This document shows positions 6,898 through 14,806 of a DNA stretch of 59,231 bases, in pieces (position 1 is the stretch's first letter; every line of letters begins with the position of its first letter). The DNA comes from Pseudomonadota bacterium (GTDB taxonomy: Bacteria > Pseudomonadota > Gammaproteobacteria > Steroidobacterales > Steroidobacteraceae), in contig JAEZFW010000018.1 of the NCBI GenBank assembly GCA_023417315.1, positions 1 to 59,231 of the forward strand, read 5' to 3'. The notes under the pieces are model-generated. The model saw only the letters and a list, made by a program, of their open reading frames with translations. It was not told the origin of the DNA and did not search any database. Position numbers and translations under genes: made by a program.

Positions 6898-7686
6898 ATG
6901 CATCTCTCAGACATCCTGGACACCATGCGCGGTGAAGGAACGGAATGTTCCGTCGAGGTCGGTGACGACTGGGGCCAGGGACGCGCGACGTTCGGAGGGG
7001 TTGTTGCCGCGATTGGCAATGAAGCGATGCGAAGACTTGTGCCGCACGATCGAGTGCTCCGTTCATTGCAGACGACCTTCGTGGGGCCCGCAGTCTGCGG
7101 CCCGTGGAGCATCTCGACACGATTGCTTCGCGTGGGACGCGCCGTCAGCACGGTTCAATGCGAGATTTCGACGCGAGGTGAAGTCGCCGCGATGCTCTTG
7201 GGCGTGTATGGCGGGGCGCGAGAGACGAGCGTTCACGTGCCATTGACCGGATCACCTCCCGCTCGCCCGCTCGATCAGATCAATGAAGTCGTGATTGCGT
7301 TCGAAGGGGCACCGCGCTTTCTACAGCATTTCGATGTGCGGTGGATCGAAGGCCCAGCGCTGTTCAGCGGTACGCGCACGGCGGGTCGGGCGTTCATTCG
7401 TCATCGCGATCCTGCGCCGACGACCGAGTCGCACGTCGTGGCGCTCAGCGACTGCCTACCGACACCGGCCATGTCGATGTACTCGGCACCTGCGCCTGCA
7501 AGCTCGCTCACATGGACCCTCGAGTTTCTCGATCACACGTTCGACTTCGGTACGAATCGCTGGTGGCGTGTAGAGCACGACATCGATGCAGCGAAAGAAG
7601 GTTACGTCAGCCAAACCGGTGTGCTCTACAACCCGAACGACGTGCCCGCGGCGTTGAGCAGACAGCTCGTCGCGATCTTTGGATAA
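6898..7686 (+). CDS. Acyl-CoA thioesterase family protein (double hotdog fold)
   Basis: 262 residues. Resembles the TesB-like/PaaI-like thioesterase superfamily with two hotdog repeats: an N-terminal one (about 1-115, with WGQGRATFGGVVAA and the long helix region) and a C-terminal one (about 150-260, with ESHVVALSDCLP and SLTWTLEFLDH). Likely hydrolyses an acyl-CoA. The substrate is unknown. The ATG at 6898 is chosen because the homologous region begins there. Upstream in-frame codons run through repeat array C. There is no Shine-Dalgarno sequence, as the base before ATG is the end of a repeat arm. Followed at 74-93 bp by a regulatory-type gene on the same strand. Confidence 0.75.
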   Translation: MHLSDILDTMRGEGTECSVEVGDDWGQGRATFGGVVAAIGNEAMRRLVPHDRVLRSLQTTFVGPAVCGPWSISTRLLRVGRAVSTVQCEISTRGEVAAMLLGVYGGARETSVHVPLTGSPPARPLDQINEVVIAFEGAPRFLQHFDVRWIEGPALFSGTRTAGRAFIRHRDPAPTTESHVVALSDCLPTPAMSMYSAPAPASSLTWTLEFLDHTFDFGTNRWWRVEHDIDAAKEGYVSQTGVLYNPNDVPAALSRQLVAIFG

Positions 7687-7779
7687 GCCTGGAGCGCACT
7701 TTCAGGCCCGTCTGCTTGCCGCGCTTGGTGCGCACGAGTAACGTGTCGCGCTGGTTCGTAGTTGCGATATGTCCTCCGT

Positions 7780-8838
7780 ATGACCTCACCCGGCGGCAGT
7801 GGTTTTCGGCTCGAAGGGTACGAGCTGCAAGCGAGCGCGCTGCGCAGGCAAGTGCTCGAGCGGTGCCGCCGCACGCTGAATCACGATATCAACAACGCGG
7901 TTCAGAGCCTCCATTCCGGATTGGAATTGCTCGGCAAGTGCATCAGTGCTCCGGGTGCCGTGCGGGTGTCTCCCCAAGAGTGTTTGTCATTATTGCAGCA
8001 GCAGCTCATCACGTTGCGCCGTACGCTCGATCAGCTCGTCAACGAGGTCGCTGAGCCAGCAGGTCCAGCCGAGACATTCGACATCTCTGCGCTGATTTCC
8101 GAAGCCGTGCAGTTGCTTCGGCACGAGCGTGCTGCCGCCAGAGCGACGACGAATATCGCCCCTGGTGTCAACGCGCATGCAAGCAAGACCGACATGCGCA
8201 CGGCTGTCTTGGCTCTGCTCCTCGATGCGATCGATCATCTCGCACCCGAAGGGAACATCGAGGTCAGTGTTTCACACGGCGCAGGTCAATCCCTCATCGA
8301 GATCCGAAGCACGCGCTCGGTGGCCGATGCAGACCAGACGAATACACGCGCTGTCATCCAAGCGGTGAAGCGCATGCTGGCGAAGGACGGCGCGGAGATC
8401 AACGTGCGTGCAGCGAGCGCAGGAGTGAGCACGAGCATCTATGTACCGGCGCCCGAGCAGTCCGCCACACCTCACGATAGCGCATCAGATTCGGCTCGCG
8501 TCCTCATCGCCGATCGCAATCGCGATGCGGCCGATAGCCTCGCGATGATCTTGCAGCTCGAGAGCATGGAAGCCAAGGCGCTCTACACGGGAACGGCCCT
8601 GACCGAGAGCCTCGCCCAGTTCTCACCGGATGTGGCGCTGATCGATATCGATCTGCCCGGATGCGATGTCAGTGCGATCGTGCGAGCTATGCGCGAGCAA
8701 GACGGCAAACGTCCTCTGCTTGCTCAGGTGTCGAGCTCCGAGCGCGTGAAGCTCGAGGGTTTCGATGCCTATCTAGTGCGTCCTGTCGAATGGCCGCAAC
8801 TGCAAGCCTTGATTGCGCAGGCGAAAAGTCGAACGTGA
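7780..8838 (+). CDS. Degenerate histidine kinase-like / receiver-like protein
   Basis: 352 residues from ATG 7780 (a TTG at 7762 is in frame). The N-terminal half resembles a dimerisation helix, with His in TLNHDINNAVQSL, followed by an HATPase-like fold lacking recognisable N-box Asn and DxGxG loop. The C-terminal 120 residues are receiver-like: RVLIADRNRD, a candidate phospho-Asp in ALIDIDLPG, but the conserved Lys is Arg (AYLVRPVE). It is therefore probably not a working ATP-dependent kinase, and the receiver is partly degenerate. It could act as a phosphotransfer or scaffold protein. No partner gene is adjacent. Confidence 0.65.
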   Translation: MTSPGGSGFRLEGYELQASALRRQVLERCRRTLNHDINNAVQSLHSGLELLGKCISAPGAVRVSPQECLSLLQQQLITLRRTLDQLVNEVAEPAGPAETFDISALISEAVQLLRHERAAARATTNIAPGVNAHASKTDMRTAVLALLLDAIDHLAPEGNIEVSVSHGAGQSLIEIRSTRSVADADQTNTRAVIQAVKRMLAKDGAEINVRAASAGVSTSIYVPAPEQSATPHDSASDSARVLIADRNRDAADSLAMILQLESMEAKALYTGTALTESLAQFSPDVALIDIDLPGCDVSAIVRAMREQDGKRPLLAQVSSSERVKLEGFDAYLVRPVEWPQLQALIAQAKSRT

Positions 8839-8843
8839 GCGCG

Positions 8844-9068
8844 TCACTCGCGCTGCCACTTGATCTGAAATTCGATCTCTTCCTCGCCTCCCGAGATTTC
8901 GTGCTCGACCGTGAAGGCTGCTCTCACGGGAACATAGATGCGCTTACCTGCAATTTGAATCTCGAATCGTTCGTTGCGCTCGACCGCATCGGCCAGCCGG
9001 CGCAGCTTCGCAGCAAACTCTGCATTGCTGTATCCCTTCTCGACATCGCGTTCTACATCGGAACCCAT
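8844..9068 (-). CDS. Amphi-Trp domain-containing protein
   Basis: A small 74-residue protein ending in GGEEEIEFQIKWQRE, the signature of the amphi-Trp domain family, preceded by GYSNAEFAAKLRRLADAVERN. Function of the family is unknown. The start at 9068 is chosen because GAGGTGAG lies about 9 bp upstream. An ATG at 9095 lacks a ribosome-binding site. It is the last of three small minus-strand genes and may be co-transcribed with the monooxygenase-fold gene, 45 bp away. Confidence 0.75.
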   Translation of the reverse strand: MGSDVERDVEKGYSNAEFAAKLRRLADAVERNERFEIQIAGKRIYVPVRAAFTVEHEISGGEEEIEFQIKWQRE

Positions 9069-9113
9069 GACGCTCACCTCATCGTTTCGCTGCATCGAAG
9101 GTGCTCGAGCTGT

Positions 9114-9416
9114 TCAGGCACCTCGCTTCAAACCATGCCCACCGACTGGCTCGGTAAAATAGCTCGGACCGAATCCTACAATCATCGGCTTCGCGCGCTC
9201 GATCGCCTTCTTCACCGATGGCATCTGTAGAGAGGCCTTGTGACTGTCCGCGCTATCCCAGACCTCGGTGATCCAGAGTGCATTCGCATCGCTCGGATCC
9301 TTTGCCACGACGTAACTCAGACAGCCCGGCATCTGTTCGATGCCTTCGAGCAAGATCTCGATGATCTCCTCGCGCTTGCCTCCAGTCACCGTAATCTTTC
9401 CGATCAGGCCATACAT
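9114..9416 (-). CDS. Antibiotic biosynthesis monooxygenase (ABM)-fold protein
   Basis: 100 residues. A dimeric ferredoxin-like ABM fold is suggested by YGLIGKITV, the central helix GKREEIIEILLEGIEQMPGC, and WITEVWDSADSHKASLQ. Proteins of this fold include YgiN-type quinol monooxygenases and heme-degrading enzymes, and many are of unknown activity. The ATG at 9416 is preceded by AAGGAG at a good distance, which decides the start over an in-frame ATG at 9455. Confidence 0.75.
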   Translation of the reverse strand: MYGLIGKITVTGGKREEIIEILLEGIEQMPGCLSYVVAKDPSDANALWITEVWDSADSHKASLQMPSVKKAIERAKPMIVGFGPSYFTEPVGGHGLKRGA

Positions 9417-9508
9417 CGACGACTCCTTGGATGATGCTCTGACGACTTGCTGCACGCACTGGTCGCAGCGGCGGCAGCGATGATGAAGTTGCGCCTGAGC
9501 ATCGCTCC

Positions 9509-9889
9509 TCAGGTGGGCTCGTCATAGACAACGAAGAGCTTGCCACGCGGCGCGAGCCAGCGCTTGACGATCGTCTCAGCCTTCGCACGCTCTCGATGAA
9601 ATGAACCTACACGCACGGCGAGAACCTTGTCGAACTTGCGCGTGCCGGGCTCGAACTCGTACATGTCTGCCACATGGAAGCTCGCCTTTCCGGCGGCAAC
9701 GGCGCGCGCATTCTTACGCTTCGCCGCGTCGATCATCTTACGAGACCGGTCGATCGCGACCAGGTGGCCATCTTCCAGGCGCTCGCAGATGTACGCGGCA
9801 GCTACACCGTGACCGCAACCGATTTCGAGCACGAGATCGCCTGCGCGAATCTTCATGCTCTCCACGATCTGCCTGAGACGCTCTGACAT
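9509..9889 (-). CDS. Small class I SAM-dependent methyltransferase
   Basis: 126 residues from ATG 9889 (a TTG at 9931 would add 14). SAM-binding motif I is VLEIGCGHG, with the acidic end of strand 2 in VAIDRS, followed by HVADMYEF and a C-terminal strand LFVVYDEPT. It lacks the extended C-terminal strands of full-length class I enzymes, so it is a compact or shortened member. The substrate is unknown. The gene lies upstream of the ABM-fold gene on the same strand. Confidence 0.7.
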   Translation of the reverse strand: MSERLRQIVESMKIRAGDLVLEIGCGHGVAAAYICERLEDGHLVAIDRSRKMIDAAKRKNARAVAAGKASFHVADMYEFEPGTRKFDKVLAVRVGSFHRERAKAETIVKRWLAPRGKLFVVYDEPT

Positions 9890-9933
9890 CGATAACCGAA
9901 AGCTCCCGAGTGACCGCTCGCCGCCTAGCAAGT

Positions 9934-12105
9934 CTAGCGCTGAACGCTCGCCGCCCGACTCTCCCGAGCGATCTTCACGTCATTTGCGACTTCATCGCGC
10001 ACGAGCGCCCAGTGGAAGAGATTGTCATCGTTTGCGACGAACGCATTATGGTTGTAATGCGTCAGCGGCATGTCGCGATAGAGCGGGCGCGTGATGCTCA
10101 CGACTTCATCCCAATACTCGAGGGCACGCGTCAAGTGATCGATTGCGGCTTGCTTGTTCTCCTCGCCGCCCGCCGTTCGATAAGTGTGCAGTGCAACCGC
10201 GCCCCTGAGCTTCTCGGCCAAATGCAGGCCGAGATTCGCCCACGCGCGCACGTCCGCAACTTCATAGCGCAACGACGCGTTCGCGTCAGTGTCCAATCCC
10301 TTGACGAGCTCGAGCGCCTCACGATTGTCGCGCTCCAACATCTCGATCAACCTGGGCGGTGTCACGCTGCTCGCTGCAAACGAACCTTCGTTCGCGAGCG
10401 AATCGACGTACTCGCGGACGGAAACGTAGTCCGGATCCATTGTCGGTTGTGCGATCAGCTGATCGACCGAAATGTACTTGGTGGTCTCGCCTTGCAGCGC
10501 GAGGAATCCCTCGCTGTACAACGTGAAGTCCCATTTGGAATCGTACAGCGATGCGAGTCGTAGCTGCGTGGAGGAGGCGAGCGATAACGCCTGCAGCAGA
10601 TTCTTCGCACGCTCGCCATATCTGCGCACGAAGTCGGCTTGGAAGAGCGCATCGGGCGTCTTTGGGTTGTAGAGCAAGCGCCCCCATAACTTGTAGAACA
10701 GCCACTGGCGCTCGAACGCCCACTTCCACTGTACGGGTTCCTTGATGGCGGTGAAGTAGTCGAGCGCGGGGATGTACGTCTCGGAGCCGATGAAATATCC
10801 GCCGACGTAGTCCGGCGTCCCGTTCAGCGCAATGTGCTCGCGAATGAAGCTCGGCACACCCCAGCGTAGCGCGAAGAAATCCTCGTTTCGCGCTTGCCAC
10901 GTGATCTTGTAATTCCTGGGCTCGGGAACGAAGTAAGTATCGCCGAGCTCGCCGCCATGGACCTTGACGAGCCTAGGGGTTGAGTGCGCGTGCGACCAAT
11001 TGAACTTCATCTCGACCCAGATCGGACCAGCGAACCGATTCTCCAAGCGCTCCATCGCCGCGCGCGTCACCTCTTCGACGTTCTTGCTCACCCCGGGCTC
11101 GGACGATGTGCCGGAGGAAAACGGCACGCGATGGATCAGCTTGACCGGACGATTCGCTTTGAGCATTCCCGCGATGAGCACATCGTCCATCCATTGCTGC
11201 CGCTCGATCGGCGTCATCTCGGCCATCCCTTCGCCGTGTGAAATGCCAATGCCATCGAGATCGGGGTACTCCTCGAGCACTTGCTCGACGCTCTCGCGCA
11301 AGTAGCGACGCACGATCTCGGACGTGTCGCCCGGTACGTAGTAATGAGGATAGAAGTTTACCTTCGCTACATCGTGCGCCTCCGCGAGCTCGCGACTGAC
11401 GAAGATGCTCCAATGAACGATGTACGTATCGAGCGCGCGTTCCTTCGCCATGCGAAAAATCTCGCGGTACAGCTTCTGCCACGCCTCCTGTTCCTTGTCG
11501 GACCATGGGCTCGCTTCCGGGAAATTCTTCGGTCTCACCATGAAGGTGTAGGGGTGCAGGTTCCACAAGCTGATCACGTTGAAGCGGTTTTCGACCATCA
11601 TGTCGAGGAAGGCCTCCCAGTACTTCGGATCCCGCGCGGTTTCATAATGCTGATCGAGCGCCGTGCTCGCGCGATACGTTTCCCAAGGTAAGTTGTACTT
11701 GATGCCGCGGAATTCGAGATGCGCTCGCTCTTCGATGGGTTCGATGCGATCGAGCGCCCCGCCGTTGCGCAGCGTTTCGGCAAGCGCGAGCGCGCCGTAG
11801 ATCATCCCGCGATCATCGCCCCCGTAGATCGTGATGACCTTGCCTTGCGGCACGATCGCGAACGCTTCCGGACCGAGCCGCTCCCCATGCACCGCCAGAC
11901 TGATCAGATGGTCGTACCCGGTGCGCTTGCGCGTCACCTCGTAGCCGCGCTCTTGCAATGCGACAGTCAACTTGCGCGCCGCGTATGCGGCTTGCGCTCG
12001 ATCTTCGTCATGAAGGATGGAGACGCTTGCGTTGACACTAGAGGCCGCGAACGCGCTCTGTGCACAGCATGCGAGAAACGACAGTAGAAGTGCCAGCGTC
12101 TTCAT
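9934..12105 (-). CDS. Secreted glycoside-hydrolase-like protein (GH67/GH20-related)
   Basis: 723 residues with a clear signal peptide (MKTLALLLSFLACCAQSAFA). Residues 20-130 form the zincin-like beta-N-acetylhexosaminidase/alpha-glucuronidase N-terminal domain (VTIYGGDDRGMIYGALALAETL-like region). The rest looks like a TIM barrel, with FRGIKYNLPWE, ENRFNVISLWNLHP and GIGISHGEGM, followed by a helical C-terminus. GISHGEGM resembles the GITAGENM stretch of alpha-glucuronidase-like proteins and may carry a catalytic Glu, which is inference. Expected in the periplasm or outside, acting on a plant or microbial glycan. ATG 12105 has AAGG 6 bp upstream. 12108 is an adjacent alternative. The gene stands alone on its strand. 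Confidence 0.7.
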   Translation of the reverse strand: MKTLALLLSFLACCAQSAFAASSVNASVSILHDEDRAQAAYAARKLTVALQERGYEVTRKRTGYDHLISLAVHGERLGPEAFAIVPQGKVITIYGGDDRGMIYGALALAETLRNGGALDRIEPIEERAHLEFRGIKYNLPWETYRASTALDQHYETARDPKYWEAFLDMMVENRFNVISLWNLHPYTFMVRPKNFPEASPWSDKEQEAWQKLYREIFRMAKERALDTYIVHWSIFVSRELAEAHDVAKVNFYPHYYVPGDTSEIVRRYLRESVEQVLEEYPDLDGIGISHGEGMAEMTPIERQQWMDDVLIAGMLKANRPVKLIHRVPFSSGTSSEPGVSKNVEEVTRAAMERLENRFAGPIWVEMKFNWSHAHSTPRLVKVHGGELGDTYFVPEPRNYKITWQARNEDFFALRWGVPSFIREHIALNGTPDYVGGYFIGSETYIPALDYFTAIKEPVQWKWAFERQWLFYKLWGRLLYNPKTPDALFQADFVRRYGERAKNLLQALSLASSTQLRLASLYDSKWDFTLYSEGFLALQGETTKYISVDQLIAQPTMDPDYVSVREYVDSLANEGSFAASSVTPPRLIEMLERDNREALELVKGLDTDANASLRYEVADVRAWANLGLHLAEKLRGAVALHTYRTAGGEENKQAAIDHLTRALEYWDEVVSITRPLYRDMPLTHYNHNAFVANDDNLFHWALVRDEVANDVKIARESRAASVQR

Positions 12106-12247
12106 CATGAACCTTGATTGGCCGAACGAATGCGGGCTCGATTCTGCAAGGATCTTGAAACCTCGTCCACGCGCTCCGCCCGGCCAAAGGGAAAGAAGTA
12201 CCAAGATCGTGCGTTTAGGCTGTGCCCTCTTAGATGTGGTGAGAATC

Positions 12248-12679
12248 ATGCGAACGGTCATCGTGTTACTGGCCGCGTGGCTCGCGGCCGGCGTAGCGCT
12301 CGGCGATGATTACAACCGGATCATTCGCCTCGAGCAGGATGTTCGAGATCTAGAGCGTCAAGTGAGCACGCTCCAGCGAGAGATCAGCGAGCTGCGCCGA
12401 CGCGACGGGTCCCCTCGCCTGACGCCAGGCGCAGGTGCGGACGATCGATCCGTGTCCCCCGATGCGTGGGTCGATGCGATCAAGTGGCGGAAACTCGAGC
12501 TCGGTGCGAGCGAGATGGATGTGATCGAGCTGCTCGGACGGCCAACGTCCATGCGGGCCGAGAATGGCACACGGGTGCTGCTCTATGCGCTCGAGATCGG
12601 CGCTACCGGATTCTTGAGCGGCAGCGTGACGCTGAAGGATCGCGAGGTCATCGCAATCGAGCTACCAGTGCTGAAGTAA
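12248..12679 (+). CDS. Exported coiled-coil protein with BamE/SmpA-like domain
   Basis: 143 residues: a signal peptide (MRTVIVLLAAWLAAGVALG), a short coiled coil (RLEQDVRDLERQVSTLQREISELRR region, about 26-50), a linker, and a C-terminal part in which KLELGASEMDVIELLGRPT is the helix-turn seen in BamE/SmpA-type domains, followed by beta strands. There is no lipobox cysteine, so it is periplasmic and not a lipoprotein. It is divergent from the GH-like gene and convergent with marC. Function unknown. Confidence 0.65.
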   Translation: MRTVIVLLAAWLAAGVALGDDYNRIIRLEQDVRDLERQVSTLQREISELRRRDGSPRLTPGAGADDRSVSPDAWVDAIKWRKLELGASEMDVIELLGRPTSMRAENGTRVLLYALEIGATGFLSGSVTLKDREVIAIELPVLK

Positions 12680-12690
12680 CGAGCGCGTAG

Positions 12691-12708
12691 GTCGGGTTTC
12701 AACCCGAC
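12691..12708. repeat. REP-like palindrome / bidirectional terminator, overlaps marC stop
   Basis: GTCGGGTT (12691-12698), loop TC, AACCCGAC (12701-12708): a perfect 8-bp stem between two convergent genes. The sequence TAGGTCGGGTTTCAACCCGAC is of a type scattered through many proteobacterial genomes. On the minus strand the marC stop codon (12699-12701) lies in the loop, and the last MarC codons are in the arm. Confidence 0.75.
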
Positions 12709-13376
12709 ACGTTCTCGCCCGCTCGCTGCCCAAGCATGGACGAGATCTCGACGACCCCATTGATCACGAACTGCACGCCGATGCAGATCAGCAAGAATCC
12801 CATGATGCGCGCGATTGCATTCATGCCAGTCGCGCCGAGCAAGCGGTCGAGGCGAGCCGCAGCGCGCAGCACGATATACGAGATCACCGCCGTGATCGCG
12901 ATGCCGATTGCGACGAGAATGTGATTGACGATGACGCGGTCGGACTGCTGCGCAGCGGTCGAGACACCGATCACGACCGCAATGGAGCCCGGCCCGCTCA
13001 AGCTCGGCATCGCAAGCGGCGTGAAGGACACGTCTTGTTTATGCAAGGCTTCGACCTGCTCCTGCCGCGAAATGACGGCGGTCTCCGGAAACAGCATACG
13101 AAACCCCAGGTAGCTCACGATCAAGCCGCCTGCGATACGCAAACCCGGGATCGAGATCCCGAAGAACCCCATGATGAGCCCCCCGGCGACGAGGAACGCT
13201 GTCAGAATGCAGAACATGTAGATGCAGGCGCGCTTGATCTGCTCGGTTCGCTCCTCGTCGGTGAGATTCGCCGTGATGCTCACCACTAAACCGACCGCGG
13301 ATAGCGGGTTCACGATCGGCAACAACGCAGCGACCGTGCTAAGCACATACATGACGCTTTCGAGCAGATAATTCAT
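12699..13376 (-). CDS. MarC family integral membrane protein
   Basis: 225 residues with six predicted transmembrane segments: LLPIVNPLSAVGLV, the FCILTAFLVAGG region, PGLRIAGGLIVSYLGFRML, the LSGPGSIAVVIG re-entrant-like stretch, HILVAIGIAITAVIS, and ARIMGFLLICIGVQFVING. PIVNP and SGPG are typical of the MarC/UPF0056 family, whose transport role is not established. The last residues (VSG) and stop are encoded by the REP-like palindrome. Confidence 0.88.
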   Translation of the reverse strand: MNYLLESVMYVLSTVAALLPIVNPLSAVGLVVSITANLTDEERTEQIKRACIYMFCILTAFLVAGGLIMGFFGISIPGLRIAGGLIVSYLGFRMLFPETAVISRQEQVEALHKQDVSFTPLAMPSLSGPGSIAVVIGVSTAAQQSDRVIVNHILVAIGIAITAVISYIVLRAAARLDRLLGATGMNAIARIMGFLLICIGVQFVINGVVEISSMLGQRAGENVSG

Positions 13377-13448
13377 TCGAGCGCCGGAAGCAGATGTGAT
13401 CGGTGCAAGGTTAACTGAAACGACCTCGGGCGTGTCATCGCATCAAGA

Positions 13449-14696
13449 ATGAGCCGTCGTTACAAAGTCGCATTGCTGGTCGCGTTGTATATCGCGCAAG
13501 GTTTACCGTTCGGTTTCTTCACGGGTGCGTTGCCGATCCTGCTTCGCCAGGCGGGATATTCGCTTACCGCGATCAGCGCACTCAGCTTGCTCTATTTGCC
13601 GTGGGCGCTGAAGTTTCTGTGGGCGCCTGTGGTCGATCGAATCGGTCGCCGCAAGCAATGGCTGTTGTCTCTTCAGCTCACCTCCATTGCAGCCGCAGCC
13701 GTGCTCGCGAGCATCGATGGCACCGAGCAGCTCGCGCTCATGCTCATTGCCGCGTTCGTATTCAATCTGATTGCAGCCACGCAGGACATCGTGACCGACG
13801 GTTTGGCGGTGCGCATGCTCGACAACGAAGAGCGCGGCATCGGGAATGGGATCCAAGTCGGCGCGTACCGCATCGGCATGATCCTGGGCGGCGGCCTCTT
13901 GTTGATCGTATTCGATCGGACGAATTGGTCGACGATGTTTGCGTGCATGGCCCTGCTGCTCGCGCTTACGGTCATTCCTGTCCTGGTCTTGCGCGAGCCT
14001 CCGGAGGGCGAGTCAACGCAGGCAACACCCACCTACCTGCTCGCCGGTTGGCTCCAACGCTTATTGAGGCCAGGCATGCTCGCCATCATTGCGCTGGTGT
14101 TCTGCTATCGCTTCGGCGATCAGGTCATCTCGACGCTGTGGGGTCCGTTCCTCACTGACTTCGGACTCGAGACCCAGACGATCGCGCTCATGAAAGGCAC
14201 CGTCGGCTCGTTGACAAGCCTTGCGGGCGCCTTCCTCGGCGGTTGGTTCGCGTTCGCAGTCAGTCGTCGTCACGCATTGCTCGTGAGCGGTCTTGCGCAA
14301 GGTGCATGCTTCATTCTTTATATTCTCGCGGCTGCCGGCGTGGGCGGGGTCGCGATGCTGTGGTCGGCGACCATTCTTGAAGGCGTCATCGGCACGATCG
14401 CGACGGTCGCGTTGTTCACGTTCATGATGGACGCATCCGATCCAGAACACGCGGGGACCGACTACACCCTCTTAGCGAGCATCGTCGTGCTCGTGGGCAG
14501 CATCGGTAACGTCGTGGGTGCCGTGATCGCGGATGCCTTCGGATACTTGCCGGCATTCGTCATCGGCGCGGCCTTATCCGTCGCCGGCTGTCTCACGCTC
14601 GTGTGGACGCTCGATCGCAGACCTCTTTCCTCCCGCATCGAAGCCGCCTGGCGAGGAACGAGCGCGCTTGCGCCGGCGCGCATTAACGCAGGCTGA
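13449..14696 (+). CDS. AmpG/PAT-type major facilitator superfamily transporter
   Basis: 415 residues with about twelve transmembrane helices. The N-terminus (IAQGLPFGFFTGALPILLRQ) and the loop WAPVVDRIGRRKQWLL resemble AmpG muropeptide permease and the acetyl-CoA/PAT group. RIGRRKQ is the MFS cytoplasmic-loop motif. Possible substrates are anhydro-muropeptides recycled from peptidoglycan, but neighbouring genes do not support a cell-wall recycling cluster, so the substrate is left open. Start ATG 13449. It is divergent from marC across 72 bp. Confidence 0.8.
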   Translation: MSRRYKVALLVALYIAQGLPFGFFTGALPILLRQAGYSLTAISALSLLYLPWALKFLWAPVVDRIGRRKQWLLSLQLTSIAAAAVLASIDGTEQLALMLIAAFVFNLIAATQDIVTDGLAVRMLDNEERGIGNGIQVGAYRIGMILGGGLLLIVFDRTNWSTMFACMALLLALTVIPVLVLREPPEGESTQATPTYLLAGWLQRLLRPGMLAIIALVFCYRFGDQVISTLWGPFLTDFGLETQTIALMKGTVGSLTSLAGAFLGGWFAFAVSRRHALLVSGLAQGACFILYILAAAGVGGVAMLWSATILEGVIGTIATVALFTFMMDASDPEHAGTDYTLLASIVVLVGSIGNVVGAVIADAFGYLPAFVIGAALSVAGCLTLVWTLDRRPLSSRIEAAWRGTSALAPARINAG

Positions 14697-14806
14697 ACTG
14701 ATACGGATTTTCAAATGGTTAACGCTTTACAGCGAGTCCCTCATGGAATGCCCCATAGCCTTGTAGTACAAAGGCGCGACGGACCTATTTCAGCGGAGCG
14801 ATGACA

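Noticed and set aside
7687..7779. tRNA or small RNA gene in the short gaps
   Set aside because: I looked through all gaps for cloverleaf arms and TTCGAATC-type loops and found none. A dedicated scan would be decisive.
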